From NCBI GenBank assembly GCA_002245135.1, contig NGBS01001174.1, positions 1-64,000 of the forward strand: 64,000 nt of DNA. Reading direction: 5' to 3'. Positions within the stretch are counted from its first letter, which is position 1, and each line of letters begins with the position of its first letter. Shown here one piece after another: positions 41,832-54,084 of the stretch. Under the pieces are notes generated by a model. The model was not told the DNA's origin. It ran no database searches and saw nothing but the letters and a program-made list of their open reading frames with translations. The translations under genes were made by a program, and so were the position numbers. Source of the stretch: Proteromonas lacertae (Eukaryota; Sar; Bigyra; Opalinata; Proteromonadidae).

Positions 41832-44711
41832 TTACATTTCACTAGTTTTCGTCTTTTTGTTAGTTTTCTTCTCTTTTAAGTTCTTTAAACACCTTTGCAA
41901 ATCATGAATCAATCCTACCAATCCACCCATAGTTGGAATAGTAGAAATTGAAGGGAAATTAGTAATGAAATTGATTCTAGTACAATTGGATAATAACGGT
42001 TGTAAAAAATATGTAAATTTCGAATCACGGTAAGGTATAAAACTTGCTTTACTCAATACACTATGTAGAACATGATATAAAGAGACAAAATAAGGTGAAC
42101 CAACTGGAGTAACAGCTTTATTATTCATTAATACAAAACCTACTTTACCAGTCACATTTGTTGATTTATTATAAATTGATAATAAATAATAGATAGATGT
42201 AATCTTCTGCTTTGTGTTACTCATCTCCACTATATTGATGTTATTTGTAATAATATGGTTTACCTGCTCAAAATCTTCTAATGTTTCGAGTTTAACCGTA
42301 ATATTATTTCTATAATCAGCAATATCAGCATTCTTGATAATATCTATAGTTTGTTTGGATGAATTTAAATTCAATAAATCATAACATTTATTACCTTGTA
42401 ATGATAAAACTGATAATGTAATAACACTATCATCAGTTGATAATTTCATTAATCCTTCAAATAATGATATGAAGATATTATAACTAAGTGTAGGTGGTGA
42501 TAAATCAATACTTCCATAGTTAAATACTAATAACGATTCACCAACAATTACTCTAGAAAGACCATCAATTATATTACTTATCATATTATGTACTTCATCA
42601 ATATTGTCTAAATCATCAATTATACTGTTAGTTATAAGTCTATGTTCTTCTTTTAAATTTGGATAAATATCCGTTACATTTAATTCAGTATTGGATACTT
42701 TTGTACAGAAACTGTATGATTTTGTTTTTGGTTTGACAGCTTGTTCTACAATGATATATAATCTTGACTGAACACCTGGTGGTGGTGGTTCATATTTTGC
42801 TTTATTGTGTAATTCATAAATTTCATTAGCTGATTGTATAATACTATTTCTTTTGGTTGTAGTACTTGCCATTGACTATATATAATTAAATATATATATA
42901 TATATATATACAGCTGTATAATCAATTGTATCAAGTCTTTTATCATCTTCAAAATCATCTCTTTTACTTCGACTAACACCTGAAGTACTTCCACTCTTTC
43001 TATATTTTCTACTACTACTACTAAAATTATTATCTTCTTCACCATTCTCATCATCATTATTATTATCATCTCCTTCTTCATCATCTTCATCTGTCATATA
43101 AGATGGTCTTGGAATGTATGATATCTTATCTCTTATTGATTGATGTACAGGAGATGGTAGTTTTTGTATTGGTGTGTTTTCTCTTGACATTTTCTCTTTT
43201 TCTTCTTGCAATTTGTTGAATAATAATGTAACATCATCGAAATATTCAGATTGATAATTCTATAAATAAATATATTTCATTTGAATTATTATTATTATTT
43301 ATATATACATTTAATTCAGACATAACATCATCTCTCATTTGATTTAATTCAAAACGTAAATTCTGAATCATTCCTTTTAAAACTTCAGGTAATGCATCAT
43401 TTGATTGTAAATATTGAGATACTAATTTCTATTTTATAATAATAAAAATAAATAAATATACTGATAATGTAGTGTCTAATTCTTTATTCTCACTTCTTGA
43501 ATGTTTCAATTTCTTATTCAATTGTTTAATAATCCTTTCTAATGAAGCAATCTGTAAATCTTTATCTTTCTTCATATTATCAAAATGAATTTGTAAATTA
43601 ATCAACTCTCTTCTATCTTTCTCAAATTCTCTTTTATTAAAAGCTAATTGTTCTTGTTTATTATATTTTGCTCCTAATTCATCAGCATTGACAAACATTG
43701 GCCTACTTCTTCCTATATTTGATGATGATGATGATTTACCACCACCACTGTAATTATCATTATTTAATAGAACATTTCCTTTTGGTGGTGTTGTTAAAGA
43801 TCTTTTATTATTATTATTATTGTATAATTCATCATAATCTAGAGGTTTTGTTTTGTATAAATTCTTACTTGAACTTTTGCTTCTTTTATTATCATTTTCA
43901 TCTTTTTCATTCTTTGGTACTATTTCATATTATAATATAATAATATATGAATATACTTGGATTTCTTCTAACAACAGCTGGAACATCATAATCACTTGAT
44001 GGAAGTGAATCATTATCTTCATTATCATCATCATCTTGATTATTCTTTTTATCTTTCTTTATTTTTCTATTTTTATTATCATCATTATCATCTTCTGAAT
44101 CACTAGACATTGTTAATGTTTCAGTAACTGGAGAATGGTGTTTAAATAAGAATTTCATTGGCTTTTTTGAACCATTAGAATCAGATTTTGAAAGAGAATG
44201 GATTGGTGATGGAGTTAATGATGAATTCACTTTTTTATTGTCATTCTTATCAGCTAATTGTATATTCTTTGTTTCTAAAGGACTTGGTTTGTTATCTACA
44301 GGATTTGATGTTTGATTTGATATTTCTTGATCTATTTTTTTCTTTAACCTTACCAATTCCTAAAATTCTTATAACTAAGAATATAATACGTGTTTTGCCA
44401 TTACAGTCCACTGTTGCCACTCGCTTTTATCAGTTTCATCTCTTACTTTTCTCAATAACTACAATTTTGCTATAGTTAAAATATATACTGCAATTTCACT
44501 TTTTTCTAGCTTATCTTCTGGCCTTCTACTAAAGTTCTTCACTAATAATATGAACAATTCTTTCTTTAGATCTATTAATTCAATATAAAATGTAAATCAT
44601 TGATTATATGATTATACTACATCCTTCAGGCAATTCAATCTCTCGTTCCATAGATAAACGTTTAATAATTTCAAAAAAAGTTTGAGATTGGCTCGATAAT
44701 TCATTTTTCAT
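41832..44711 (-). CDS. C-terminal kinesin-like protein with a degenerate nucleotide site
   Basis: Eight exons (44711-44621, 44571-44489, 44458-44390, 44359-43957, 43919-43462, 43428-43309, 43259-42912, 42875-41832), in frame, 871 aa. Residues 1-520 are charged, low-complexity (Asp/Asn/Ser/Lys) with helical, coiled-coil-prone stretches. The last 310 residues keep the kinesin layout: LVFNYGS..PPT in place of the P-loop YGQTGSGKT, SLQGNKCYDLL for the EIYNE..DLL strand, no NxxSSRSH, VGFVLMN in place of DLAGSE, and IPYRDSKFTYFLQPLL, a clear match to the RDSKLT..L helix. C-terminal placement fits kinesin-14, and loss of all nucleotide motifs resembles Vik1/Cik1-type non-catalytic partners. Confidence 0.75.
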
Positions 44712-44984
44712 ATTGAATGATATGAGTGATAATAGTTGACCATTTCTTAAATACACATTTATTATGTATAATGAAATCGTTTAATTATATTACTTTGGTC
44801 ATACATTAAAAATATAGAAAAACATATAAAAATATCAATTTAAAATAGTATAATTGTTCATTTCTTTCCCAAATTGTGATAAAATATTAAAAATAACGAA
44901 ATAATATAAACAATTAATTAATTTATCTCTAGCATATCTATTCTAAAGATTTTCATCATTTACTTAAACATAAATAATATAATA

Positions 44985-45347
44985 CTATAAAGACTTCTTT
45001 TTGGGGTGTTGTTCAAAAATAAATCCACGATATAAACCAATACCAATACAAGCCAATCCAACTGCAAGCATTCCATAACGGTCAATTGGCTATAATAATT
45101 ATAAACTCATATTTACACTAAATTCATACTTTCTTCATATTTCTTCTAACAAATAATACATATCCTCCAACACCACAAAATACAACTGTACCAGTTATTC
45201 TACAACTATTTTAATAGATAAATAGCTATACAATAGACAATCTTCTTCAGTATTTCTGTTTTGATTAGCTGAATGAAGTAAATATGGTTGATTATAATTA
45301 TTTGTAAATATTAGACTCTGATAATACTTCTCACTACGCCAAAACAT
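44985..45347 (-). CDS. Small two-helix membrane protein, DMAC1/DUF4536-like
   Basis: Three exons: 45347-45232, 45205-45130, 45089-44985; introns of 26 and 40 nt; 93 aa. Pattern EEDCLFCRITGTVVFCGVGGYVLFVRR, then LAVGLACIGIGLYRGF: a Cys-x2-Cys before the first membrane helix and a second helix near the C terminus. This resembles the DMAC1 (distal membrane-arm assembly, complex I) domain; if right, the cell has a mitochondrion with complex I assembly. Similarity is by eye over a short protein. Its start is 47 bp from that of the divergent LRR/coiled-coil gene, so the two probably share a promoter. Confidence 0.58.
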
Positions 45348-45394
45348 TGAAAGAAAATCAAGCCAAAAAGCTTGAAAATGGTTATTTGAAAAAA

Positions 45395-47433
45395 ATGACT
45401 GTTAATGAAAACAGATACGACTATGGGTTGGATGCATATAGTACTCTAAGACAATCATCCTTTACATCAAGTAATATGAATTCTTCAGCCTTTTTCTCAA
45501 ACATGTCAACCGAATATTTGAAACCTATGTATTTTACACCTATTGTTTTTATTAATATAGTAATTCAGATATGAAAGAAAGGAAAATGAAACACGTATTT
45601 AAGATTTTATATATTTGTGTTACTAGTCAACTTTGTACAACGAACTCACACAGGAAGATATAGATTCTTTGGTAAAACTTGGTGGTACTTTAGATTTATC
45701 AAATAATTTCATAAGTGATGTTCATTGTCAAATGATTTATAATGCCGTGACAGCTAATCCAAAATCTTATATCTACAATATTGATTTAAGAAGTAATTAT
45801 ATACGTGAATCTGGACTTAACTATATTGCTCAAACAATATCTTTACTTCCGGATTTGAAATATTTATCATTAGAATGGAATAATTTGGGATTATGTAAAG
45901 CTGATACATTTTTTATGGCAATTAGAGAACACAAAACATTAAATAGACTGAGTTTAAGGTGTAATCATATTGGTTCTGACTGTATATCATTATTAATATT
46001 GTTTTAAAATAGTTTGTATTCGTTTGTTCAGCATGTTTGGTGAAAATGGTAATTATAAAATGAAAGATTTGGATTTAAGAGAAAATCAAATAGGAGATGA
46101 TGCTGCTGATTATATTATTGAAATATTAAAAACAAACAAATCACTTCATTCTGTATTATTGAAAGGAAATATGATAAGTCAAAATAAATTGGACAAAATA
46201 AATGAATTGTTATTGAAGAATAGAAATAATAAAACAATCATTAGAAATTATGAAGGTGATTATAATAAATTGAAATTAGATTATAACCAATTAAAAATGG
46301 AATTAGATTCATTGAAGAAAAATAAACCAGTAATAATGAAATCTGAACCATTAGAAGAATCTATGGAATATAAAAAGATAAAAATTGATAATGATCGATT
46401 AAAAGAACTGTTAAATCAACAAGAAGAAATATGGAAATCTGAAAAAGAGAAGCTGCAAGATGATTATAAGAAATTGAATGAAGATTATTTCAAATTGCAA
46501 AGCCAAAATGATGAAACAAATCAACAATTAAGTAAATTAAAACCAGAAATAGATCATTATCAATCTCTGAATGAACAATTAATTAAAGAAAAAGAAAAAT
46601 GTGTTAGTAATGTATAAATATTATTATTGTGAGATTTATATATATATGTATAGTATAAAGATGTTTTAGCAAAGAATGAAGGAATGATAAAAGAGAAATT
46701 AAAAATTGATGAAAATCACAGAAGTGAAATGAATAACTTGAAAGAAAAATATGAAAAGGAAATTGAAGATATTAAAACTGATAATATTTCACAATTACTA
46801 AATGAGAAAAAGAAAATGAATAGTCGTGAAGAAGAATTACAAAATGAGAATAGAAAAACTATTAATAAATATGAAGAAAGAATGAAAGAAATATCTCAAG
46901 AAAATGAAAATGAAAATCAAAAATTGCAAAATAAAATCAATGAACTGTCAAATGATATAAATGATTTGCAGAATAAACTATCTGAATCTAATAAAAAGAA
47001 TTCTCTTTTACAATCAAGATATGATAATCTCCAGAATGATATAAATAAATATAATGATGATATTAAAAATGAAAATAATAAAAATTGCGAATTGGAAGAT
47101 AAAATTGATAAGCTAAAGATAGAGAATCAATTAGTTGAAAATGAGAAAAATGAATTAAAAAATACAATAAGAGGATTAGAAAATAAAATATCAAATGGTG
47201 AAGATAGTTTAAAAAAACAAAAACAACAATCAGATATTGTAATAGAGGATTTGAAAGCCAAGAATTTAGAAAAAGTCAAAGAGCAAAATAGTAGAATAGA
47301 ATCCTTGCAAAACCAAATTGAACAATATAAATTGAAGTTTGATAAGCTGAAAGATGAATATCAAAAGCAATTAACACAGCTGAATGAAAAATTGACAAAT
47401 AGTATTCATGAAGCGATAAATAATTCTGTGTAA
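45395..47433 (+). CDS. LRR plus coiled-coil protein, LRRC45-like
   Basis: Five exons: 45395-45528, 45561-45594, 45627-45981, 46013-46611, 46654-47433; introns 31-42 nt; 633 aa in frame. The frame is open further upstream but has no earlier ATG. Residues about 60-250 are RNI-type leucine-rich repeats (LDLSNNFISD, IDLRSNYIRE, LSLEWNNLG, LSLRCNHIGSD, LDLRENQIGDD). From about 270 to the end is a long heptad-rich coiled coil with many Glu/Lys/Asn. Short N-terminal LRRs followed by one long coiled coil is the architecture of LRRC45, a centrosome linker and ciliary-base protein. Neighbouring SPEF1 and kinesin-like genes fit. Confidence 0.7.
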
Positions 47434-47539
47434 TTTATTTTTATTTTTATATAGTTGTTGTTTATGCAAAATAGAATTTAATGAAATAATTATCCGTTTT
47501 TTATTTTTTTAAATTTTATTTATTCTTTTCTCGTTATTT

Positions 47540-48321
47540 ATGGAAGTTGACGAAGAAACATTAAACAGAGTTTATACTTGGGTGGATGAAATTCCTCTCA
47601 GCAGACCAAAGAAGAACTTAGGAAGAGATTTCAGTGATGCAGGTATAACGATATAGTAATATTCAAATAGTATTAGCTGCTGAGGTTATAGCACATTATT
47701 ACCCTAAAATGGTAGATTTACACAACTATAATGCCGTAAATGCTGTAACTCAGAAAGTTTACAACTGGAATACTCTTAATCGTATATAAAATGTTCTATT
47801 CTATACATATAGAAAAAGTATTAAAGAAATTTGGAATGCAATTATCAAAAGACGAAATTAACTCAATAGTGTCAGTAGCTCCAATGGCAATAGAGAGATT
47901 TTTGGCAGATCTACAAATAAAGTTGAGTGAATATAAGCAGAGACAACAAGCTGTTAAAGGAAAGAATAAAGAAAGATATGAAACACCACCAAAACAACCT
48001 GGTCAGATGAAAAGAAATGGAAAACCACCAATTTCTAATAAATATAATAATAATGAAGAATATGAAGATGATGGCTATATACCTCAAAATCATCCCTATA
48101 AACAACAGCAAATATCGCCAAATAAAAGAGAATTGGATGTAGAAGCAATGAAAGAAATAGATATGGAGATACTAACAGATAAAGAAATTGAATTACAAGA
48201 ATGTAAAGAAGCAAATGAAATTATGGCTGAAAAAATACGAAAACTGGAATCATTGGTTAGAATTAAAGACGAACAAATAAAGAAATTAACACAAAAACTT
48301 AAGGCTGCTAATTTACTATAA
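47540..48321 (+). CDS. SPEF1: SPEF1/CLAMP calponin-homology protein
   Basis: Exons 47540-47642, 47671-47781, 47813-48321, introns of 28 and 31 nt, 240 aa (human SPEF1 is of similar length). The N-terminal CH domain matches the family strongly: VYTWVDEIPLSRPKKNLGRDFSDAVLAAEVI, then PKMVDLHNY and VYNWNTLNQKVLKKF. The middle is Pro/Asn-rich, and the last 45 residues form a coiled coil ending in KKLTQKLKAAN. SPEF1 binds and bundles microtubules in cilia, flagella and the central apparatus, so its presence implies a ciliated stage. Confidence 0.9.
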
Positions 48322-48371
48322 TCTATTAAATTAATTATTCTACTATTCTACATGGATTACTAAACATCAAA

Positions 48372-48895
48372 TTATAAATACCCAAAAAACACTGTGAGTG
48401 AGTTTATTGCCTCTTGCTTCAAAGCATTTCTAGTCTTTTTAATCTCATTTATATTTTGATATGAATCATCAATTGCCTTCACTTGCATATCACATTTTGC
48501 TCGCTGATGATATTGCTTTTCTAAACGCATATAAGCTTCTGTCAGTTGCTTATAATCCGAGGATAGGCTGTTATTTCTTGATTTCAACAAATTAATCTCT
48601 TCTTCCTTCATTTTATTCTCTTTCTCGCAGTATTGTTTATATTTTGAAAATTCTTCATCAAGTTTCTCTAATCTCTTTTCAAGATCTTTGCTAATATTCT
48701 GATACTGTTTATTCTATATTATATAAATCGCTGATAAAATATTTCATACATGTTCAAAATAGTTATCAAATCCTAGTGTTTCTACTTCCTCAAGATGAGC
48801 TTGTTCAGATTTATTTTCTCTATCAAAACTTTTCAATTCATTTGATTTCTAAGTAATGTTATTCAAAAAAGTACATATGATTTAGACATGTTCAT
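48372..48895 (-). CDS. Small coiled-coil protein
   Basis: Exons 48895-48875, 48848-48750, 48713-48372, introns of 26 and 36 nt, 153 aa in frame. MNMSK start, acidic N terminus, then about 110 residues of near-continuous coiled coil rich in Lys, Glu and Asn. No family can be assigned. The tail is convergent with SPEF1 (50 bp between stops), and the 5' end is about 180 bp from the next plus-strand gene. Confidence 0.65.
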
Positions 48896-49072
48896 TTCAA
48901 AAAATAACTAATCCAAAACGGATATATTTTGATTAATTTTTTGAATTTGATATTTGAAATAGTTAACATAAGGTATTTAGAATTTATAAATTTTTCTATT
49001 TTTTATAGATACATCGTTTTTCTTTTTACGCTAATTATACGTTCCTCATTTTTTAAATATAATATTTAAAGA

Positions 49073-50460
49073 ATGTCATATAAAGACACAGATTATCCAG
49101 AAACTGTAACTCCCAAAGAATCTACTCAATGGCAAAATGTTGCAAGTAATCCAGCAGTATTGAATGCAATTATAACCGAATACAATGTGAAGCATAGTGA
49201 CAATCATTTATTTACTTTGATTAATATTATATGGCATTCACCATCTCAGAAATTAGAAATCTTACAGAAAGTGAAATTACCAAAAGAATCAGTAGAATCA
49301 AAGCTATTAAATAATGTTTGCGATGATTATGCTCTTAATTTAAGTCGTATAAATAATAAATACATAAAAAATAGATTGTCATATTGGTGATAAAGGAGTA
49401 AAATACTTGAGTAATAATTTCAGATTGTTGTTATTAATAAAGAAACTTAATTTAGAAGATAATGACATTACCAATGATGGACTACTTTATCTCAGTTACA
49501 ATATTGACTTTCTCAGTTCATTAGAATCACTTAATCTCTCTCGTATTTTTACTTTTTTCATAAATAATAATCTTTAGATAATAATTTCAATAATCCTTTT
49601 AAAGGATATATTAATGAGAGAAAAATAGCACTTAACAAAGTCATTCCATTGTTTCAAGAATGGAAAACTCTCTTGGAAGATATTTCAAATCATATAAAGT
49701 CGAAAGATACAATGGATTTATATGAAAAATTGAAAATAGAAAGTATATTCTATTTAGATTGAGTTTTATTTTAATATAGAAAAAGAAGTAGCTGAAGAAC
49801 TGATAGAAAAAGCAAATTCAGTTGTTAGTAAAATACTGCCATTCATAAAAGATTTGACAGATGAATTAAAATCAGTCGAAAGTATAAAAACAAAAGGAGA
49901 AGAAGAAATAGAATTAAGTGAATTAGTTGAAGCAACAAACACAATTACCAATATTTATAAGAATATTAGTGAAGAATGTATCTCTATTTAATAGTATTAT
50001 ATTATATATTTCTTTAGATGATGTTGTTTCAAGAGAAATTGAAGAATACAGCAACTTACAGTCATTAGCATTAGAAGAGAATATGTGTATATATTTATAT
50101 TGGTTGTTAATTATTAAATATAGCAACTAATGAAATTCCTGATTTATTATACCCTAATACATCTAAAACTCAATATTACTCAAGCCAAACATTCTTATTA
50201 TTGAGAAATATTGTTGATGGATTTGGATTGTTACAATCTGTTTGTTGTAATAACCAAATTGATGATAAGAATGACCAGTCAAATAATGGATTGTTCAAAT
50301 TGTTTAATAGTTTATCTCTATTGTCAGAGATGAAGATATTAAACCTTAGTAGTATAATATATTTATTTAATAATGTCTAATTATAGATAATGACATTAAT
50401 GAAGATGATTTAAACACATATCGTGAAAAGATTTCGCATATAAAAACAATTATATTATAA
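49073..50460 (+). CDS. Leucine-rich repeat protein with helical insert
   Basis: Seven exons (49073-49346, 49375-49542, 49578-49742, 49780-49977, 50018-50086, 50124-50350, 50386-50460), introns 28-40 nt, 391 aa. Leucine-rich repeats appear as LSHCHIGDKGVKYL, LNLEDNDITNDGL, LESLNLSHNNF, then a Lys/Glu-rich helical stretch of about 100 residues, then LQSLALEENMST and LNLSNNDINEDDL. RNI-like repeats of protist type; binding partner unknown. All junctions keep frame. Confidence 0.75.
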
Positions 50461-50550
50461 AACATATTTGTAATTCACTTTATGTTTTTAAATTGTAATT
50501 TTTTGTAGGTAAAAAAATAATTCACTTTCTCACTTTTCTTTATTGTTAAA

Positions 50551-52219
50551 TTAAAAAATTACACAAACTTTTGATTTATGTTGTTGTTCCTCTCTTATCC
50601 ATTTTTCACAACCATATGTTATTATTCCGTTGCAAATTTCATTCATATCACACAATATTTGGGAAATGGGATACTTAAAGCTTAATGCTTTTAAACCATC
50701 TTCATTAATATGTTTGTTACCAAATATACTTATTCCAATAAAACCTCTTATATGATGTATTTCTTTAGCCAATAATAACATTGACTTATTATTTAACTCC
50801 ATCCCACAAAGATTCAAGTTATTATATTTGTCAATTAATAAATGTAAATATGGAAGCAATAGTTTGAATCCTTGTGGACCAATTGGATTATCTATATATA
50901 TATATATATATTATAAGAACAGAATAATATATACATGCTAAACCGACAAACTTCAATTCCATTAATGGAATTGATTTAACAAACGACTAAATGAAGCTAG
51001 AAGTAAGATTACATTTTGATAAATATAAATATTGTAGAGATGACAATTGAGAAAATAACAACCCAAATAATGGCTGATTTTCAACTGGAATTTTTATTTC
51101 TTTATAATCACCAAAGTCTAGTTTTATGATATACATCAATTTCAATATTCTAATATAAAATCTATTCCCTCTTCACACAAGCAAAAAGAGTTTGGATGGA
51201 TTATTATAGTTTCATTATCACAATCAGTATAACAATTAAATAATATATCATCTAAATAACAATTTTCATGTTTTGTACAATTATGACAAATATGTAACTG
51301 TAGTTGCTCAAATCCTGGATGCAGTTCATCATCATGTTTATACAATTTTATTATTAATAGTATTGAAAGAATCTTCTCGTTAAACGTTTTATTATATACT
51401 TTTATCAAATCATCTCGAATATCTATGTATTATTATCAATATCTATTTTATACTTTTCCAATTATTATTATCCAAATAATAATGTGATGGATATATTATT
51501 GGAAGTTTAACTATTGCACAATCATTATTAAATAAGTTACCTTTTCTCTCATTGCAGATCATTAGATTATTATTCTCATCTCTCAACATTTCACTCATAT
51601 CTATCAATTCCTTTTTCAACTCTTTTAAACTCATTCTATTTTCAGTCTTCACCTTTAACATTCTTTTTATCATTTCTTTCATTATTTCATCACATTCTAC
51701 ACTAATATTGTATTTACATTTCAATATATTCTCTTTTGTTTTATTCATATTATTATCTTCATTAAAAGGTAATTTCTTATTTATCATTTCATAAAATATA
51801 CAGCCAGTTGACCATATTACACTTCTCTCATTACATTCCAAACCACTCAACTCTTCTGGGCTTTTGAAGCAGATATCATATATTCTATTCTCACACTCTA
51901 TTCTTAAATTATCCAAGAACAAATCACATAACTTTATATCATCTTCTCCTTCATGCACTATATTACTACTCTTCAAATTACTTAATATTAAACCATATTC
52001 ACTTAATATCATCAAAATGTTACATATATTACAAATCACACAGCATATATCATTTCTTGAAATGGATTTAGCGTGAATTGCTTTTTCTAAATCTTTTACA
52101 TAGAAATCTCTCGATATTATCATATACTCATTACTATTATTCAGCGGAATCATTTTGCTAGGGTATACAAAGGATAAGTGACATTTTGATAATAACGAGT
52201 TATTCTCACGGAATTTCAA
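50551..52219 (-). CDS. Pseudokinase joined to leucine-rich repeats; one unexplained in-frame TAG
   Basis: Exons 52219-51454 (5' end not certain), 51422-51179, 51149-50935, 50891-50551; introns 31, 29 and 43 nt. The N-terminal kinase-like domain lacks catalytic residues: LILSNLKSSNIV replaces HRDLKxxN, KLCDLFLDN replaces DFG, while SPEEL (APE-like) and VIWSTGCIFYEMI are kept. A Cys-rich linker (HICHNCTKHENC) and LRRs follow (LQYLYLSKCNLT, LMELKFVGLAYNPIG). A TAG at 50987-50989 interrupts the LRR part and no intron I tried removes it, so the copy may be decaying or misread. No ATG is visible at 52219, where the first codon would be TTG; a first exon is probably upstream. Confidence 0.58.
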
Positions 52220-52552
52220 TACTTTTTTATCTATTTTTCCGTTTATATATTGATATTTTAATCATTAGTAAATCATTTTCATGTTGTACCATCAAATCTA
52301 CTTCATAACAGCTCTTTTTCCTTCTTTCTATTATCTAAAACTATAATTCAACTATTATACTTGAGTTTTAGAAGGTAATATTGAGTAAACTATACTTTCA
52401 AGAAGAGAATTTAAGGAAAACAATTTTTAGAGTAAAAAAGTAACGAATATATTTTTATTTATTGAAATAAAATTAGTTGAGTGATATGAGATTATACACT
52501 TCCACATAATACATATATAAACATTTTAATTAGAATTAATAAATAAAAATCA
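52220..52552. other. Intergenic region, possible missed first exon
   Basis: Minus-strand sequence at about 52245-52335 reads openly as a Lys/Glu-rich piece containing EVDLMVQHENDLLMIKI, perhaps an exon of the gene to its left or of something lost. The remaining sequence is low-complexity AT. Confidence 0.4.
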
Positions 52553-54006
52553 CTACTTCTTTTTCAATTTATATTTTCTATCAGGATATTCCCTTGTTTC
52601 TTCAGCCCACTCTGAAAACTCATCATAATCATTAGGTATTTTCCTTTCAATCTTCTTTGTAAAATTACTTGTACTATATATAAATATACATATTTGTATA
52701 AATACAATGAATTCTTCTTATAAGATGAAAATACTGGAACTGATGTACTTTTAGTTAATCTCAATAGAGAACCATTATCACTACTTGGTCTTGTACTTAG
52801 CTTGATTTCATACACAGCACCATCAGCAATAGTTTTCTCTAAATGACCTCCATATACATAAAAACTAGTCTATTCATAATATTATAATAATAATAAGATA
52901 TATATACTGAACCATATTTACTTGTTAATGCTAATCCACATCTTCCTGTAGGAGGAGTACCATTCACTTTTCTCACATTCCATAATAAATTCTCTATTAA
53001 TTATAATAATATATATATATATATACTCAAATCTAACATATATAATGAATTTTGATAAACTTCATCTTCATTTTTACCACCAAATATAAATATTGAATCA
53101 GGATATAACGGATGGACAAATGATACTTGTTCACATATATACATACACGATCTGTTCTTAACACTAATTTTATTCCACAGCCAAGTTTTCAAATCCAATT
53201 CCCATACTTCATTACTAATACCTTTATTTTAAAAAAAGAATAACAATTAAAGAAAAATAATATATATATATATATAAGGATATTGTATTTCCACCAATTA
53301 CATACATTTTATCATTCATAATTACACTACTATGAAACTCTCTTGGCGATGGTGATATTCCACTATTAGTATGAGCTGACCAATTCAATGTATCAAGATT
53401 CAAATCCCATAAATCATTTAATAATGTATCTTCTGCTCTTAATGATTTTAAACCACATCCTCCAAATATTATCATTCTATTTCCATATACTATTTATATA
53501 TATAGATACAAGAATAAAAGATATTAATACAAACTGATGTATGATTTCTTCTTTCTGTTGGTAAAACATTATCTGGAGGAGTTCCAACTGGTACATGGTA
53601 TATATATGTATTATTTTTAATGTCATAACTATAGACATCTCCATATATCTCACGGTTGGTTGGATCTTTGTTTGTACAGAAATCTCCTCGGAATGGACCT
53701 TCACCTCCATATATCCAAAATTTATCTTGATACAGAACCATAGTATGTCCGCTTCTTGGTGGAGGCTTACTACTATCGACATTTACAGTAAACCATCTTC
53801 TTTCTTTTGTATCGTAATAAGACAGAAAATTTGTTCTTCCCATTGTGGAAATACCTCCAAATATCCATATTTTATCATCATAATAAGACATTGTAACAAA
53901 TTCTCTATTATTTGGTATGACGGAAGAAGTTTCAAATGGCATTTGACTATATAGATGATAATAACTGTAAAAAATACAACCATGAATCAAAAGTATCTGA
54001 ACTCAT
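52553..54006 (-). CDS. Kelch-repeat protein
   Basis: Likely exons 54006-53981, 53964-53531, 53489 to about 53284, about 53222-53027, 52993-52908, 52869-52706, 52673-52553; 406 or 410 aa depending on one intron. At least five kelch blades: DDKIWIFGG, DKFWIYGG, NRMIIFGG, DKMYVIGG, DSIFIFGG, TSFYVYGG, each followed by a conserved Trp such as RRWF and LNW. It should fold as a beta-propeller adaptor. The first junction would be a 16-nt intron (53965-53980), suspiciously short, so the start is uncertain. The third intron starts either GTGG or ATATCC (see findings). Divergent from snurportin, about 80 bp apart. Confidence 0.75.
53223..53283 (-). other. Possible U12-type intron with unclear 3' end
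   Basis: ATATCCTT begins exactly at a codon boundary after YVIGGNT. Frame is kept if the intron ends at 53223 (AT-AA type), giving GGNT-GISNEVW; a GT-AG reading 53222-53294 is also in frame but removes one Gly of the conserved kelch GG pair. Both have a T-rich, branch-like 3' region. Confidence 0.35.
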
Positions 54007-54084
54007 GGAGATATAAACAAAAAACAGTTTCTAAATCAAGCTTTTGGTTTGAATTGAGAATTTTATTTTTATCATTTCACAGCT

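Noticed and set aside
43698-43940. Plus-strand 80-codon frame over the kinesin-like gene
   Set aside because: Antisense of a Ser/Asn-rich coding exon; composition explains it.
52245-52335. PD-(D/E)xK nuclease-like fragment (EVDLMVQ...MIKI)
   Set aside because: Only about 35 residues with no second catalytic block; too short to call a domain.
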